NCBI GenBank assembly: GCA_030685065.1
Contig: JAUXQH010000095.1
Location: 1 to 64,000 of the forward strand
DNA: 64,000 nt
Source of the DNA: Pseudomonadota bacterium
GTDB lineage: Bacteria; Myxococcota_A; UBA796; SXON01
Reading direction: 5' to 3'
Below the pieces are notes generated by a model that was not told the DNA's origin, did not search any database, and was given only the letters and a program-made list of their open reading frames with translations. Below, in pieces: positions 1 to 8,692 of this stretch (position 1 is the stretch's first letter; each line of letters begins with the position of its first letter). The position numbers and the translations under genes are program-made.

Positions 1-146
1 CGCGATCGCCGCGGGCATGCGACTGATCACAAGCGAGGACGCATCCGGATGGATTCGCCACTGTGGGTACACCGGTCATGCCACCTGAGCACGGCAATCA
101 GAGGTCGAGGTCTCCCCGACTTGTGTCGCTTGTCGCCGGGCACCTC

Positions 147-167
147 GCGTCTACAAATTTTAGACGC
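147..167. promoter_or_regulatory. Inverted repeat upstream of the Uma2 remnant
   Basis: Arms GCGTCTA and TAGACGC form a perfect 7-bp inverted repeat around an AT-rich 7-nt centre, in DNA that is otherwise very GC-rich. It lies about 50 bp upstream of the ATG at 219 and could be an operator or a weak hairpin. No function can be assigned. The rest of 1-218 shows no supported gene. Confidence 0.3.
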
Positions 168-218
168 CACCGGCCTCGTTTCTGAAGATTGACCGATGGG
201 CGCAGCACCCGACCGGGC

Positions 219-389
219 ATGACCGAGGACGAATACCTCGCCTACGACGCCTCGCACGAGGGGCGCCACGAGTTCATCAACGGCGAGCTCGTCTCCATGG
301 CGGGGGAGAGCGAGGCGCACGCGCTCGCGACCGGCAATGTGCTCGGCTGGCTGCACGGCGCCCTCCGCGGGTCTACGCCCAGGGCGTAA
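219..389 (+). pseudogene. Uma2-family nuclease, N-terminal fragment
   Basis: From the ATG at 219 the frame reads MTEDEYLAYDASHEGRHEF and continues through a GE-MAG segment, the typical N-terminus of Uma2-family (DUF820, PD-(D/E)XK-like) proteins. Family members are usually about 180-200 residues, as in the complete copy at 16832-17377. Here only about 50 residues remain before the sequence passes, near the RVY-like codons at about 365-376, into a different gene in another frame. The catalytic D/E-x-K region is absent, so the fragment cannot be functional. It is a gene remnant or an assembly join. Confidence 0.7.
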
Positions 390-787
390 AGACCAACGTC
401 CTCTTCTTCACCCGCGGCGCCACCGACAAGGGCAACACCAAGCGCACCTGGGTGTACGACATGCGCGCCAACATGCCCTCGTTCGGCAAGCGTACCCCGT
501 TCACGACGGAGCACTTCAAGGGCTTCCTGGCGGCCTACGGGGAGGATTCACACGGGGGCCCGCCGCGGGTAGACGAAGGCGAAGAGGGCCGCTTTCGGTG
601 CCTCACGCGGGAGGCGCTGCGAGCGCGGGGCGACAACCTCGATCTGGCCTGGCTGCGGGACGAGAACGCGACGCGCACCGAGGATCTGCCGGAGCCGGAC
701 GAGATCGCCGACATGATCCTGGAGCGGCTGACGACGGCGATGACGGAGATCGCGGCGCTGAAGGCTGCTTTGGGGGGTGGGGTTTGA
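371..787 (+). pseudogene. hsdM: Type I restriction-modification methyltransferase (HsdM), C-terminal fragment
   Basis: The frame from about 371 reads VYAQGVKTNVLFFTRG and then a WVYDMRAN segment, which are hallmarks of the C-terminal part of N6-adenine methyltransferase subunits of type I restriction systems. The tail is the usual helical region ending near 787. The SAM-binding motif and the catalytic NPPF/Y motif, which lie upstream in intact HsdM proteins of roughly 500 residues, are missing because the Uma2 fragment replaces them. The stop TGA overlaps the TTG start of the hsdS fragment, the overlap expected in an hsdMS operon. This is a remnant of a defence locus. Confidence 0.75.
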
Positions 788-898
788 GTGGGGACGGGGA
801 GTTGCCGGAGGGGTGGGTTGAGGCGAAACTTGGCGACGCATTTATCGTGTCCGTTGGAGCCACACCGTCTCGCAAGGAGGCCTCATACTTGCCGTCGA
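784..898 (+). pseudogene. hsdS: Type I restriction specificity subunit (HsdS), N-terminal fragment
   Basis: A TTG start at 784 overlaps the hsdM stop (TTGA). The frame reads ELPEGWVEAKLGD and then a VGATPSRKE segment, the canonical opening of the first target-recognition domain of HsdS. After about 38 residues the sequence runs into the GC-rich tandem repeat beginning at 899 and no further HsdS sequence follows. The specificity subunit is therefore reduced to a stub. Recognition as HsdS rests on this short but characteristic segment and on its position behind hsdM. Confidence 0.65.
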
Positions 899-1041
899 GG
901 CACCCCCTGCCGCTCAGGCCCCCCGAACCTGGCCGCCACGCGGCCGTCCAGGCTCCCCCTGCCGCTCAGGCCCCCCGAACCTGGCCGCCACGCGGCCGTC
1001 CAGGCACCCCCTTTGCGGCAGGTGCCCCGAACCTGGCCGCG
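899..1041. repeat. 52-bp tandem repeat, 2.7 copies
   Basis: Units start at 899, 951 and 1003. The first two copies are nearly identical over 52 bp and contain the core CCCCGAACCTGGCCGC; the third is diverged and truncated. The array fills the space between the hsdS stub and the 3' end of the convergent GGDEF/EAL gene. Nothing else is seen between 1042 and 1083. Confidence 0.85.
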
Positions 1042-1083
1042 CCGCCCCCGCAGCTAAACCGCGCCCGGCCGCCCCCCGATCCC

Positions 1084-3594
1084 CTACCGCACCCGCACCC
1101 GCTCCCGCTCCCCCGCCACCACCCAGTGGCGGTTTTCCCGGATCATCTGCGTGACCGCCTGGGCCTCGACCGGCCGCGAGAACAGGTAGCCCTGGGCGCT
1201 GGTGCACTTGAGGAGCCGCAGCCGCTGGGCCTGTTGTGTGGTCTCGACGCCCTCGGCGATGACATCCATGCCGAGGTTGGCGGCCAGCGCCGCGATGGTG
1301 CCCACGATGGCGTTCTCGCCTTCGCCGCCCATTCGGCTCACGAAGCTCTTGTCGATCTTGAGCGTGTCGACCGGAAAGCGGTGGAGGTAGGAGAGCGACG
1401 AGTAGCCGGTGCCGAAGTCGTCGAGGCTCACGCGCACGTCCATGCGACGGATGCGGTCGAGCATCTCGGCCGCCATCTCCGGGTTTTCGATGAGCACCGT
1501 CTCGGTGATCTCGACGTGGAGGCTGCGGGGATCGAGGTCGTACTCGGTGAGCGCGTCGCGGACGTGCTCGATGAGGTCCGGCTGGGCGAACTGGCGGCCC
1601 GACAGGTTCACGCTCATGGTGAAGACGCGCCCGTTCAGCGCGTCGCGCCAGAGGCGCATCTGGTGGCAGGCCTGGCGGAGCACGTAGTCGCCGATGGTGA
1701 CGATGAGGCCGGTCTCCTCGGCGAAAGGCACGAACTCGGCGGGCGAGATCAGGCCCCGCAGGGGGTGCAGCCACCGCACGAGCGACTCGACGCCGAGCAC
1801 GGCCCCGGTCTCGAGCGAGACCACCGGCTGGTAGTAGACCTGGAACTCCTCCCGCTCCACTGCGCGCCGCAGGTCGCTCTCGAGCTGGAGGAGCTGGACG
1901 GCCCGCTCGTGCATGGCGGTGTCGAACACGACGTGCCGCGCCTTTCCGAGCGCCTTCGCCCGGTACATGGCGGTGTCGGCGTCACGCAGGAGATCGGCGG
2001 GGGTCTCGTCGGCCGAAGCGGAGAGGGCGATGCCGATGCTCGCCGTCGGGAACACCTCGCGCTGGGAGATCGCGAAGGGCTTGGACAGCTCGGCTTGGAT
2101 CTTCGTCGCGACGCGGGTGGCCTCGGAGAGCTCGCGGAGGTCCTCGAGGAGCACGGCGAACTCGTCTCCGCCCATGCGCGCGACGGTGTCGCCGGGCCGG
2201 AGGCACGCCTGGAGGCGCCGCCCGATCTCGACGAGGAGCTGGTCGCCGATGCTGTGGCCGAGGCTGTCGTTCACCACCTTGAAGCGGTCGAGATCGATGA
2301 ACAACACCGCCACGAGGCGGTTGGGACGGCGCGTACGCCCGAGCCCGTGGCGGAGCCGGTCGAGGAAGAGCACGCGGTTGGGCAGCCCCGTGAGCGCGTC
2401 GTGGAGCGCCCCGTGGGCCAGCTGCTCCTCGATGTCCTTGTGTGGGGTGATGTCCGTCTGCGAGCCGGCGATGCGCGTGGCGTGGCCCTGCGGGCCGCGG
2501 ACGGCCATGCCGCGCACGAGCATCCACCGCCATCCCGCGTCGCGATGACGCATGCGGTGCTCGCTCTCGAAGTGCGGGGTGTCTCCTTGCACGTGGAGGA
2601 GCAATTCGGCCTCGACCCGCGTGCGATCGTCCGGGTGGATGCGGTCGAGCCACTCCTTCGGGGCGGTGCCGATCTCCTCCTCGGCGAACCCGAGCATGCT
2701 CTTCCAGCGAGAGGAGAGGTACATCTCGCCGCTCTCCAGATCCCAGTCCCAGAGCCCGTCACTCGCACCCCGGGCGGCCAGCGCGTAGCGCTCCTCGCTC
2801 ACCCGCAGGGCCTCCTCCGCGCGGATGCGCTCGGTGACATCGCGCTGCACGGACACGAAGTGGGTGAGCTTCCCCATCGGATCGCGCACGGGGGAAACCT
2901 GCCACTCCACCACCTGCTCGGCGCCGTCCTTGCGACGCATGTGGCTCACGCCCTCGAACACCTTCCGGCCTGTCTCGTCGGCGCGGAGCCGGGCGAGCCC
3001 CTCCTCGTCGACCCAGGGCCCCCCGAGCTGCGCCGCCGGGTTGCCGACCACCTCGGCCTCGTGGGCGTGGCCGGTCATGGTGCACCAGCCGCGGTTCACG
3101 TAGACCACGCGGGGCTCGGCGGTGTCACCCGTCGCGATGAGGATGCCCTCGTTGAGGTTCTGGACGGCCGACTCGAGCACGCGCAGGTTGCCCTCCGCGT
3201 CCCGCCTCGCCTGCCGATCCTCGGCCTCCCGGAGCGCCCGCGCCACGGCGGGCTCGATGCGGTTGAGGTGGTCCTTGCTGACGTAGTCGGCGGCGCCGGC
3301 GCGCATCGCCTGCACGGCCGCCTCCTCGCCGATCCGCCCGGACACGATGATGCACGGCGTGTCGAGCCGCCGCTCGCGCAACACCCGCAGCACGCCATCG
3401 GAGCTGAATTGGGGCATGGAGTGGTCGGAGAGGACCACGTCCCAGCCCCCCTTCGCGAGGGCGCGGTCCAGGTCGCGCTCGTTGTCGACACGCTCGGAGA
3501 ACACGTCGAAGCCGGCGCGCCGGAGCTGCATCTGCACCAGCGTCGCGTCGTCGGCGGAGTCCTCGACGAGGAGGGCACGCACGGTTCGCCTCAT
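1084..3594 (-). CDS. Receiver-PAS-PAS-GGDEF-EAL cyclic-di-GMP signalling protein
   Basis: This 836-residue cytoplasmic protein has an N-terminal CheY-like receiver (residues 1-120; acidic pair E11/D12, phosphoacceptor D57, K107), two PAS/PAC sensor domains (about 130-395), a GGDEF domain and an EAL domain. The GGDEF signature is intact and is preceded by an RPGD inhibitory-site motif five residues upstream, so both synthesis and product feedback look possible. The EAL part keeps the usual metal and catalytic segments (ESL in place of EAL, NLSGRQ, EITE, DDFGTGYSS, LKIDKSF, AEGVET), so hydrolysis is also plausible. Net activity cannot be read from sequence. A separate receiver protein follows on the same strand upstream, suggesting a phosphorelay link. 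No membrane segment is visible. Confidence 0.93.
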   Translation of the reverse strand: MRRTVRALLVEDSADDATLVQMQLRRAGFDVFSERVDNERDLDRALAKGGWDVVLSDHSMPQFSSDGVLRVLRERRLDTPCIIVSGRIGEEAAVQAMRAGAADYVSKDHLNRIEPAVARALREAEDRQARRDAEGNLRVLESAVQNLNEGILIATGDTAEPRVVYVNRGWCTMTGHAHEAEVVGNPAAQLGGPWVDEEGLARLRADETGRKVFEGVSHMRRKDGAEQVVEWQVSPVRDPMGKLTHFVSVQRDVTERIRAEEALRVSEERYALAARGASDGLWDWDLESGEMYLSSRWKSMLGFAEEEIGTAPKEWLDRIHPDDRTRVEAELLLHVQGDTPHFESEHRMRHRDAGWRWMLVRGMAVRGPQGHATRIAGSQTDITPHKDIEEQLAHGALHDALTGLPNRVLFLDRLRHGLGRTRRPNRLVAVLFIDLDRFKVVNDSLGHSIGDQLLVEIGRRLQACLRPGDTVARMGGDEFAVLLEDLRELSEATRVATKIQAELSKPFAISQREVFPTASIGIALSASADETPADLLRDADTAMYRAKALGKARHVVFDTAMHERAVQLLQLESDLRRAVEREEFQVYYQPVVSLETGAVLGVESLVRWLHPLRGLISPAEFVPFAEETGLIVTIGDYVLRQACHQMRLWRDALNGRVFTMSVNLSGRQFAQPDLIEHVRDALTEYDLDPRSLHVEITETVLIENPEMAAEMLDRIRRMDVRVSLDDFGTGYSSLSYLHRFPVDTLKIDKSFVSRMGGEGENAIVGTIAALAANLGMDVIAEGVETTQQAQRLRLLKCTSAQGYLFSRPVEAQAVTQMIRENRHWVVAGERERVRVR

Positions 3595-3628
3595 CGGCGC
3601 CGCCTCGGCCGGGCCGCGTGGAACGGGG

Positions 3629-4072
3629 TCACCGGGCCCTCACGTCGCGGTTGGGCGACTCGGAGAGGAGGAGCCAGAAGCGGCCGAGCTCCGCCACCGC
3701 CGCGGCGAACTGGTCGAAGTCGACCGGCTTGCGCACGTAGCTGTTGGCGCCCGCGCGGTAGCACTCGAGCACATCCTCGTCCTCGTTCGAAGAGGTGAGG
3801 ACCACCACGGGGAGGATCAGGGTGCGAGGATCGGCGCGCAGCCGGCGCAGCACGTCGAGGCCGGAGAGCTTGGGGAGCTTCAGATCGAGCAACACGACCT
3901 CGGGGAGGCGCCCTTCGTGCAGGGGCGAGCCCGTGCTCAGCTTCTCGAGGGCTTCGGCGCCGTCCCGCGCCACGACCACGTCGGCGGCGAGCGCACAGCG
4001 ACCCAGCGCCCGCAACGCGAGCGCCTCGTCATCCGGATTGTCCTCCACCAGGAGGATGTACTTCCTCGACAC
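3629..4072 (-). CDS. Single-domain response regulator (Rcp1-like receiver)
   Basis: The protein is a stand-alone receiver domain of about 147 residues with the NPDDE acidic motif near the N-terminus, a phosphoacceptor in VVLLDLKLPKLSG, the TS switch residue in VVLTSS and the conserved lysine in YVRKPVD. The GTG at 4072 is preferred because the domain begins directly after it and a GGGGA lies just upstream; an in-frame ATG at 4117 would add 15 unstructured residues. Its style (NPDDE, LTSSNEDEDV) is that of Rcp1-type regulators which pair with phytochrome-like or PAS histidine kinases. It lies 34 bp upstream of the receiver-GGDEF-EAL gene on the same strand and probably shares its transcript. 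It has no output domain. Confidence 0.88.
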   Translation of the reverse strand: MSRKYILLVEDNPDDEALALRALGRCALAADVVVARDGAEALEKLSTGSPLHEGRLPEVVLLDLKLPKLSGLDVLRRLRADPRTLILPVVVLTSSNEDEDVLECYRAGANSYVRKPVDFDQFAAAVAELGRFWLLLSESPNRDVRAR

Positions 4073-4208
4073 GATTCCCCACGTCGCCTCGGAGCCGCGA
4101 GAAGCTCGCGGACTCACCTCGGCGCCCTGAAAGCTAAACGCCGGAGCGCCCCGGATTGCTCCCCGCCCCAGATTCTACCCTTTCCCCGCGCCTACTTCCG
4201 GAAGCCGA

Positions 4209-4643
4209 TCAGCGCTCGGGGATCGCCGCGGGCCACGTGAGGTCGTAGTAGTCGAACCCCTCGCGGAGCTTGGACATCACGGCCTCGCTCTGGTCCGAGT
4301 GCATCGTGCGGGTCTCGACCGCCTCGGCGATCGACTTCTCGGTCGGCAGCACGTCCATCGGGTTGGTCCCGTGTTTGCGCGCGGCGCGGTCGAGCAGATC
4401 GGTCATCCGGTCGAAGAAGATCTTCATCTCGTCGCGGGGATCGGACTTGAATTCCTCCCCCTGGGCGTCGGCCTCCGCGAAGGGATCCACGCCGTCGACC
4501 GCGGCGGGCTCGGCCACCAGGAACACCGCGAGGACGTAGAGCACCGCCGCGTTGACCGCGACGAGCGCCACGTTGATGCCGAGGGTGATCTTGATCAACC
4601 GCACGAGGCGCGGCAGATCGTCGAGTGTTACGGGCGCGGCCAT
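4209..4643 (-). CDS. Small membrane-anchored protein of unknown function
   Basis: This 144-residue protein has one hydrophobic segment at about residues 20-45 (ITLGINVALVAVNAAVLYVL), followed by a charged, mostly helical soluble domain. The likely topology is a single-pass anchor with the C-terminal domain on one face of the inner membrane. I do not recognise a family. It is divergent from the exported protein at 4682 and separated by about 90 bp from the response regulator. Codon usage matches the neighbourhood and the ATG start is clear. It could be part of a sensor assembly, but nothing in the sequence shows this. Confidence 0.6.
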   Translation of the reverse strand: MAAPVTLDDLPRLVRLIKITLGINVALVAVNAAVLYVLAVFLVAEPAAVDGVDPFAEADAQGEEFKSDPRDEMKIFFDRMTDLLDRAARKHGTNPMDVLPTEKSIAEAVETRTMHSDQSEAVMSKLREGFDYYDLTWPAAIPER

Positions 4644-4681
4644 CCTGCCCGACTATCCCGACCTTTCCCGGAGATCGACCG

Positions 4682-5845
4682 ATGTGGCTCGCCCTCGCCT
4701 CCCTCGCCGCCCAGACGCTCGTCGTCGCGCTGGTACCCAGCGGGCACGCCGCCGCCTCGTGTGACGTGAAGGGCCTCAGCAAAGCCCTCGTGGACGCCGC
4801 TCCGAACCAGGCGGGCAAGGCCTTTGCCGACCTCGCCGGGTGTGACCCCGCCGCCGCCAAGGCCGCCGCGCCCGAAGCGTTCAAGAAGATCCTCGCCGGA
4901 GACTCGGGGGACGCCGCGGTGGTCGTCGCCGTGAGCATCGGGGCCGGGGAGAGCGTTCGGAGCTGGGTCAACGCGCAGGAGCCGGACGATCGCTCGCGCA
5001 CCATCAGCAAGCTCGGGGAGAAGTGTGACCAGGCCGGCGTCCCCGCCTTCTTCCTCGAAACCCAGACGGCGCTCGGCGACAAGTTCTGGACCGAGCGCTG
5101 GTACCGCGGGCTGGACGATTGCCGCGATCCGGCCGTGCAGGAGCTCCTCCGCGCCCGCATCACGGACACCAGCGGCGATCGCGCCCTCTACAACGGCGTG
5201 CTCGAGGTCTACGCCCGCAACCTGGGCAAGAACGCGATCCCGACGCTGAAGGCCGCCGCCGCCGCGGAGAAGGACGCGGAGGTGTCCGGCTTCATCATCG
5301 ACGCGTTCACCAACGCCTCGGGCGTCGGCCGCGAAGGCGGCCCCGACCAGGAAGCCGTGAAGCTGGCCGTCGCCTCCATCAACGAGGTCGCCCCGCTCCT
5401 CCCCGAGAAGACGATCGACAAGGCCCGCACCACCTTGCTCTCGCTCGGCGCCGAGGCCGACTCGGATCGGCTGGCCGGCATCCGCTACAAGAACATGATG
5501 CAGCCCAGCGGCGGCCTGCTCTACGGCGTGTTCACCACCGAGACCGCGACCTGCAAGAAGGGCGACGTGAAGGTGGTCCTCCATCACGCGCCCGTCAACG
5601 AGGCCGGCCGCACCTGGCCCGACCAGGTGAACGAGCGCATCCAGCCCGCCCTCCTCGGCAACTTCGACCTCGATCTCGCCAAGTCGTGCAAGGGCACCGG
5701 CACCAACGAGACCGCCACCCCCCCGGCGCCCTTCAAGGACGCGGCGGCCTACCAGGCCTGGGTGGACGAGATGATCCGCGAGTTCCAGAAGAAGAACCCG
5801 GCGGTCAAGGCCAAGATCGTGGCCGAGGATCCGCTCACCCTCTGA
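4682..5845 (+). CDS. Exported alpha-helical (HEAT-like) protein of unknown function
   Basis: The ATG at 4682 gives a 387-residue protein with a signal peptide (MWLALASLAAQTLVVALVPS, probable cleavage after AAA-SC). The mature protein is a series of amphipathic helices with regular Asp/Ala/Leu spacing reminiscent of HEAT-type solenoids, and it has several cysteines that could pair in the periplasm. An in-frame start further upstream at 4625 would overlap the divergent gene and hide the signal peptide, so it was not used. The C-terminus carries a lysine-rich helix. No enzymatic motif is seen; a periplasmic scaffold role is only an inference. Confidence 0.6.
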   Translation: MWLALASLAAQTLVVALVPSGHAAASCDVKGLSKALVDAAPNQAGKAFADLAGCDPAAAKAAAPEAFKKILAGDSGDAAVVVAVSIGAGESVRSWVNAQEPDDRSRTISKLGEKCDQAGVPAFFLETQTALGDKFWTERWYRGLDDCRDPAVQELLRARITDTSGDRALYNGVLEVYARNLGKNAIPTLKAAAAAEKDAEVSGFIIDAFTNASGVGREGGPDQEAVKLAVASINEVAPLLPEKTIDKARTTLLSLGAEADSDRLAGIRYKNMMQPSGGLLYGVFTTETATCKKGDVKVVLHHAPVNEAGRTWPDQVNERIQPALLGNFDLDLAKSCKGTGTNETATPPAPFKDAAAYQAWVDEMIREFQKKNPAVKAKIVAEDPLTL

Positions 5846-5912
5846 TCGGGCGTCCCCCGAATCTCGAGGATGGCTCGAGGATCAAGTACCATGGGCGCCA
5901 AAGAGGGCGCCC

Positions 5913-6974
5913 ATGTTCGTTTTTCTGCTGACGGGTCTCGCGTGCGACGGTGGCAAGATCACGCTCGACGACACGGCTGAGCTCGGAGACGCCGACACCG
6001 ATAGCGACACGGACACCGACGCCGACACGGATGCGGACACCGACGCCGACACGGACACGGACGCCGAGATCTCCTCGCTCACGTTCGTGCTCGAGGGCGA
6101 GCACGACGCCGACGCCCTGAACCTGGTCTGGCTCAACGTCGACAACACCCTCGGCGGCACGCTCGGGGGGGCCGCGATCGGCGGCACGAGCGTCCGCGTC
6201 GACGTGGCGGCACCCGACGAGTCGGAGCTGTACGCGATCGACGGATACCCGGGCGTGTACTACCGGTACGCCCTGCCGTTCGTCTTCATGGACACGGACG
6301 CGAGCCTCGTTCACGAAGACGACGAAGAGGTCGAGGGCGTGGGCACCGGATGGCTCCTGTACCTCTCCGGGGTCGTGCCCATCGAGCTCGGGGCGCTCGG
6401 CCTCGGCGAGGGGTGGAACGCCGTCGACGTCGGGGACATGTCGGTCTACCCGGTCGACGCCATCCCGCTCGAGGTAAACCTCCGCCCCATCGTGGAAGCG
6501 ACCCTCGGCGGCACCCTCGTGGGGGACGCCGCGGCCCGCACCGATCTCGACCTCGCGCTGCTCCCGTCCGTCGTCTTCGACGGCGGCACCGTCACGTCGC
6601 TCGCCTTCAACCAGGCCCTCGCGAGCCCGTGGACCCTCGGCGTCACGTCGGCCCCCGCGGACGACCACATCGTGGAGCTCGAGGGAGGCGGGTTCTTCGG
6701 CTCGTTCGAGCTTCCGTTCGCCTACGCCGACACGGACGGCAACGGCATCCCCGGCGCCACCGAGCTGCTCTGGCCCACGTGCCTCGGGGCCGAGACCGCG
6801 CTCCTGTTCTGGATCGCGCCCCCGACCGATCCCCTCTTCGGGTACTTCCTGCTCGAAGCGGGCCTGGACGTGGGCTGGAACCCCGTGCGCACGGACGTGA
6901 AGGAGGACTTCGTGGTCCTCACCGCCGCCGAGCGCGGCATGCTGGAGATCGGCGGGACCTGCAGCCTGGAGTGA
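5913..6974 (+). CDS. Lipoprotein with Asp-Thr linker, unknown function
   Basis: The 353-residue protein has a short signal peptide ending in the lipobox LTGLAC, so it should be lipidated at about C12. A 26-residue linker of alternating Asp with Thr, Ser or Ala follows and probably spaces the domain from the membrane. The remainder (about 50-353) is a beta-rich acidic domain with repeated G-G-T-L motifs, consistent with a surface beta-sandwich fold; no family is recognised. A DTDGNG stretch near residue 270 could bind calcium. It lies 67 bp downstream of the exported helical protein and ends convergently with the arylsulfotransferase-like lipoprotein gene. Confidence 0.7.
   Translation: MFVFLLTGLACDGGKITLDDTAELGDADTDSDTDTDADTDADTDADTDTDAEISSLTFVLEGEHDADALNLVWLNVDNTLGGTLGGAAIGGTSVRVDVAAPDESELYAIDGYPGVYYRYALPFVFMDTDASLVHEDDEEVEGVGTGWLLYLSGVVPIELGALGLGEGWNAVDVGDMSVYPVDAIPLEVNLRPIVEATLGGTLVGDAAARTDLDLALLPSVVFDGGTVTSLAFNQALASPWTLGVTSAPADDHIVELEGGGFFGSFELPFAYADTDGNGIPGATELLWPTCLGAETALLFWIAPPTDPLFGYFLLEAGLDVGWNPVRTDVKEDFVVLTAAERGMLEIGGTCSLE
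5988..6065 (+). repeat. Asp-Thr coding minisatellite
   Basis: A short-period (6-bp based) GACACC/GACGCC-type repeat encodes the acidic linker of the lipoprotein at 5913-6974. Similar tracts occur in five other genes of this window. Confidence 0.8.
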
Positions 6975-6995
6975 TCCAGGACTCCGGCGCGCCGC

Positions 6996-7017
6996 GGCGC
7001 CCCTCCGTAGAGGCGCC
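6996..7017. terminator. Possible bidirectional hairpin between convergent genes
   Basis: GGCGCCCCTC and GAGGCGCC pair around a CGTA loop with a two-base bulge. It lies in the 51-bp gap between two convergent lipoprotein genes. No T-tract follows, so termination is only a suggestion. Confidence 0.35.
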
Positions 7018-7025
7018 CGCGGGGC

Positions 7026-8459
7026 TCAGCGCGGCGAAACCAGCGCGTACAGATCCTCGATGAACTCCCCGCGGCCGAGCAGGTGGGTGCCATCGAAGTC
7101 GAGGTGCCACAACACCTCGCCGTCGGGATCGACCTCGTACAGGTGGCCGGAGCTGCCGACGACGTGCAGGGTGTTGCCGTTCTCGAGGCGCCACGCGTCC
7201 CCGTTGGTATCGGCATGGACGCCCGGATCGAAGACCCACACCGGGGTGAGCGTGCCCGCGCTGCGATCGACGTCGTACTCGACCGCGGCGGTGGTCCCGC
7301 GGCTGCCCTCGCCCTCGTAGTAGGTCGAGACGAGCAGGGTGCCGGCGGCGGTCCAGCTCACGCCGTGCTGCCAGGAGAACTGGGAGTCGCTCGGGGTGAA
7401 CGAGTACCCATCCGCCACCTCGCCCGCCCACCACAGGCTCTCGCCGGTCACGTGGTCCACCTCGACGAGCGAATTGTTGGTGTAGAAGCTGTAGAGGAAC
7501 GAATCGCGCTCGGGCGAGTAGTAGATGCCGTTCGACTCGCAGCCCTGATCCTCTTCCGAGCCGGGCCAGTTGCCGCGGCAGGTCCAGATGATCCGCTCGT
7601 CATCGTCCGTGGGGCCGCGCTCGACGAGGGCCTCGCCGCCGCCGTGATCCTGGCTGCCCCACACGAGCGTGTCGCCCGGGAGCTGCACCCAGGCGTGGTG
7701 CAGCCCGGGGGTCTCGATGGTCTCGATCTCTTCGTCCAGGTAGCCGCGGTGCACGGTCGATCCGGCGCCGTCGTCCCAATTGTTCCAGTAGGTGGCCTCG
7801 TCCCACAGGATGTGGTCACCCGAGAGGGCCACCTGCGCGAAGAGCGTCCAGTTCTGCTCGGGCGTGAGGCGGGCCCACACGATGCGGCCCATGCGGTCGA
7901 CGATGAAGGTGTAGTAGTTTCCGCCGGTCCAGCCGCCGGTGCGCGAGTTGATGCTGGTGAGCAGGTAGTTGCCCCCGGCGATCCACTTGCTCTGGTCACC
8001 CAGCTCCACCTCGGGCGCGGGGAAGGTGCGCGGGAGGTCGGCGGTGGTGATCGGCTCTCCGTCCAACGAGCTGCCGCCGTCGCTCACGAGGCGCCAGGCG
8101 GCCTCGGTCTCGTAGGGGATGCCGACCACGAGCTGCTCGTTCGGCCCGGCCGCCGCCGCGAAGGGGGGCGAGGAGAGCCACACCCCCTCGTCGAAGCTGT
8201 ACTCGACGTGCACCGTGGCGGCCTCGGCCTGGGTCCAGGACACGTAGGCCAGGCTCTCCTGGTCCTCGTGGAGGCGCCAGGTCAGGTCGGCGAACAGGTC
8301 ACCGACGGGGAGGTCGGTGTCGGTGTCGGTGTCGGTGTCGCTGTCCGTATCGGTGTCCGCGTCTCCCAGGTCCGGCGTGCCGGTGTCGTCCCCCCCGATC
8401 GAGATCGTGCCCGGATCATCACAGCCGAACAGGGCGAGCAACAACAGGCGACCACACAT
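7026..8459 (-). CDS. Arylsulfotransferase-like beta-propeller lipoprotein
   Basis: The ATG at 8459 gives a 477-residue lipoprotein (signal peptide with lipobox LALFGC), followed by an Asp-Thr linker at about residues 28-50. The mature part starts with a fibronectin-like segment and then repeated motifs such as GHLYEVDPDGEVLW, WKIAGG-like strands and HHAWVQLPGD, typical of the arylsulfotransferase (ASST) / PQQ-like propeller superfamily. Whether it keeps sulfotransferase activity is unclear; the active-site histidines of ASST cannot be assigned with confidence, though HHAW and WQHG are candidates. A paralogue lies at 25238-26632. It should face the periplasm or cell surface. An upstream frame extension to 8684 was rejected because the signal peptide starts at 8459. 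Confidence 0.78.
   Translation of the reverse strand: MCGRLLLLALFGCDDPGTISIGGDDTGTPDLGDADTDTDSDTDTDTDTDLPVGDLFADLTWRLHEDQESLAYVSWTQAEAATVHVEYSFDEGVWLSSPPFAAAAGPNEQLVVGIPYETEAAWRLVSDGGSSLDGEPITTADLPRTFPAPEVELGDQSKWIAGGNYLLTSINSRTGGWTGGNYYTFIVDRMGRIVWARLTPEQNWTLFAQVALSGDHILWDEATYWNNWDDGAGSTVHRGYLDEEIETIETPGLHHAWVQLPGDTLVWGSQDHGGGEALVERGPTDDDERIIWTCRGNWPGSEEDQGCESNGIYYSPERDSFLYSFYTNNSLVEVDHVTGESLWWAGEVADGYSFTPSDSQFSWQHGVSWTAAGTLLVSTYYEGEGSRGTTAAVEYDVDRSAGTLTPVWVFDPGVHADTNGDAWRLENGNTLHVVGSSGHLYEVDPDGEVLWHLDFDGTHLLGRGEFIEDLYALVSPR
8313..8370 (-). repeat. Asp-Thr coding minisatellite
   Basis: GGTGTC-type repeats (read on the plus strand) encode the linker of the lipoprotein at 7026-8459. Confidence 0.75.
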
Positions 8460-8692
8460 CCGGGGCTCCACGAGGGGGGCGGAGAATAGCCCACGCGGGT
8501 GGTTTCCGCGCCTCGTCATCGGCCCGAAGCTCATGCGCCGCCGGGAAAGCCGGTGAGCGCGGGCACCGGGGCCGTTCCCTCCCGTGCGCCGGTGCGGGCG
8601 GAGGGCGGCCACGCGATTATCATGACCGCAGCCCTGTTCGAGGCGACCGGCTCCGTTGGGACAGGGTCGCGGCAAGCGGGCCAAGGCGCCTC

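Noticed and set aside
337-3798. Very long plus-strand open frame across the GGDEF/EAL gene
   Set aside because: It is the opposite-strand shadow of a GC-rich gene; the translation is Arg/Leu/His/Glu-rich low complexity with no family match, whereas the minus strand gives a complete multi-domain protein. Only its 784-898 part is real coding sequence (hsdS stub).
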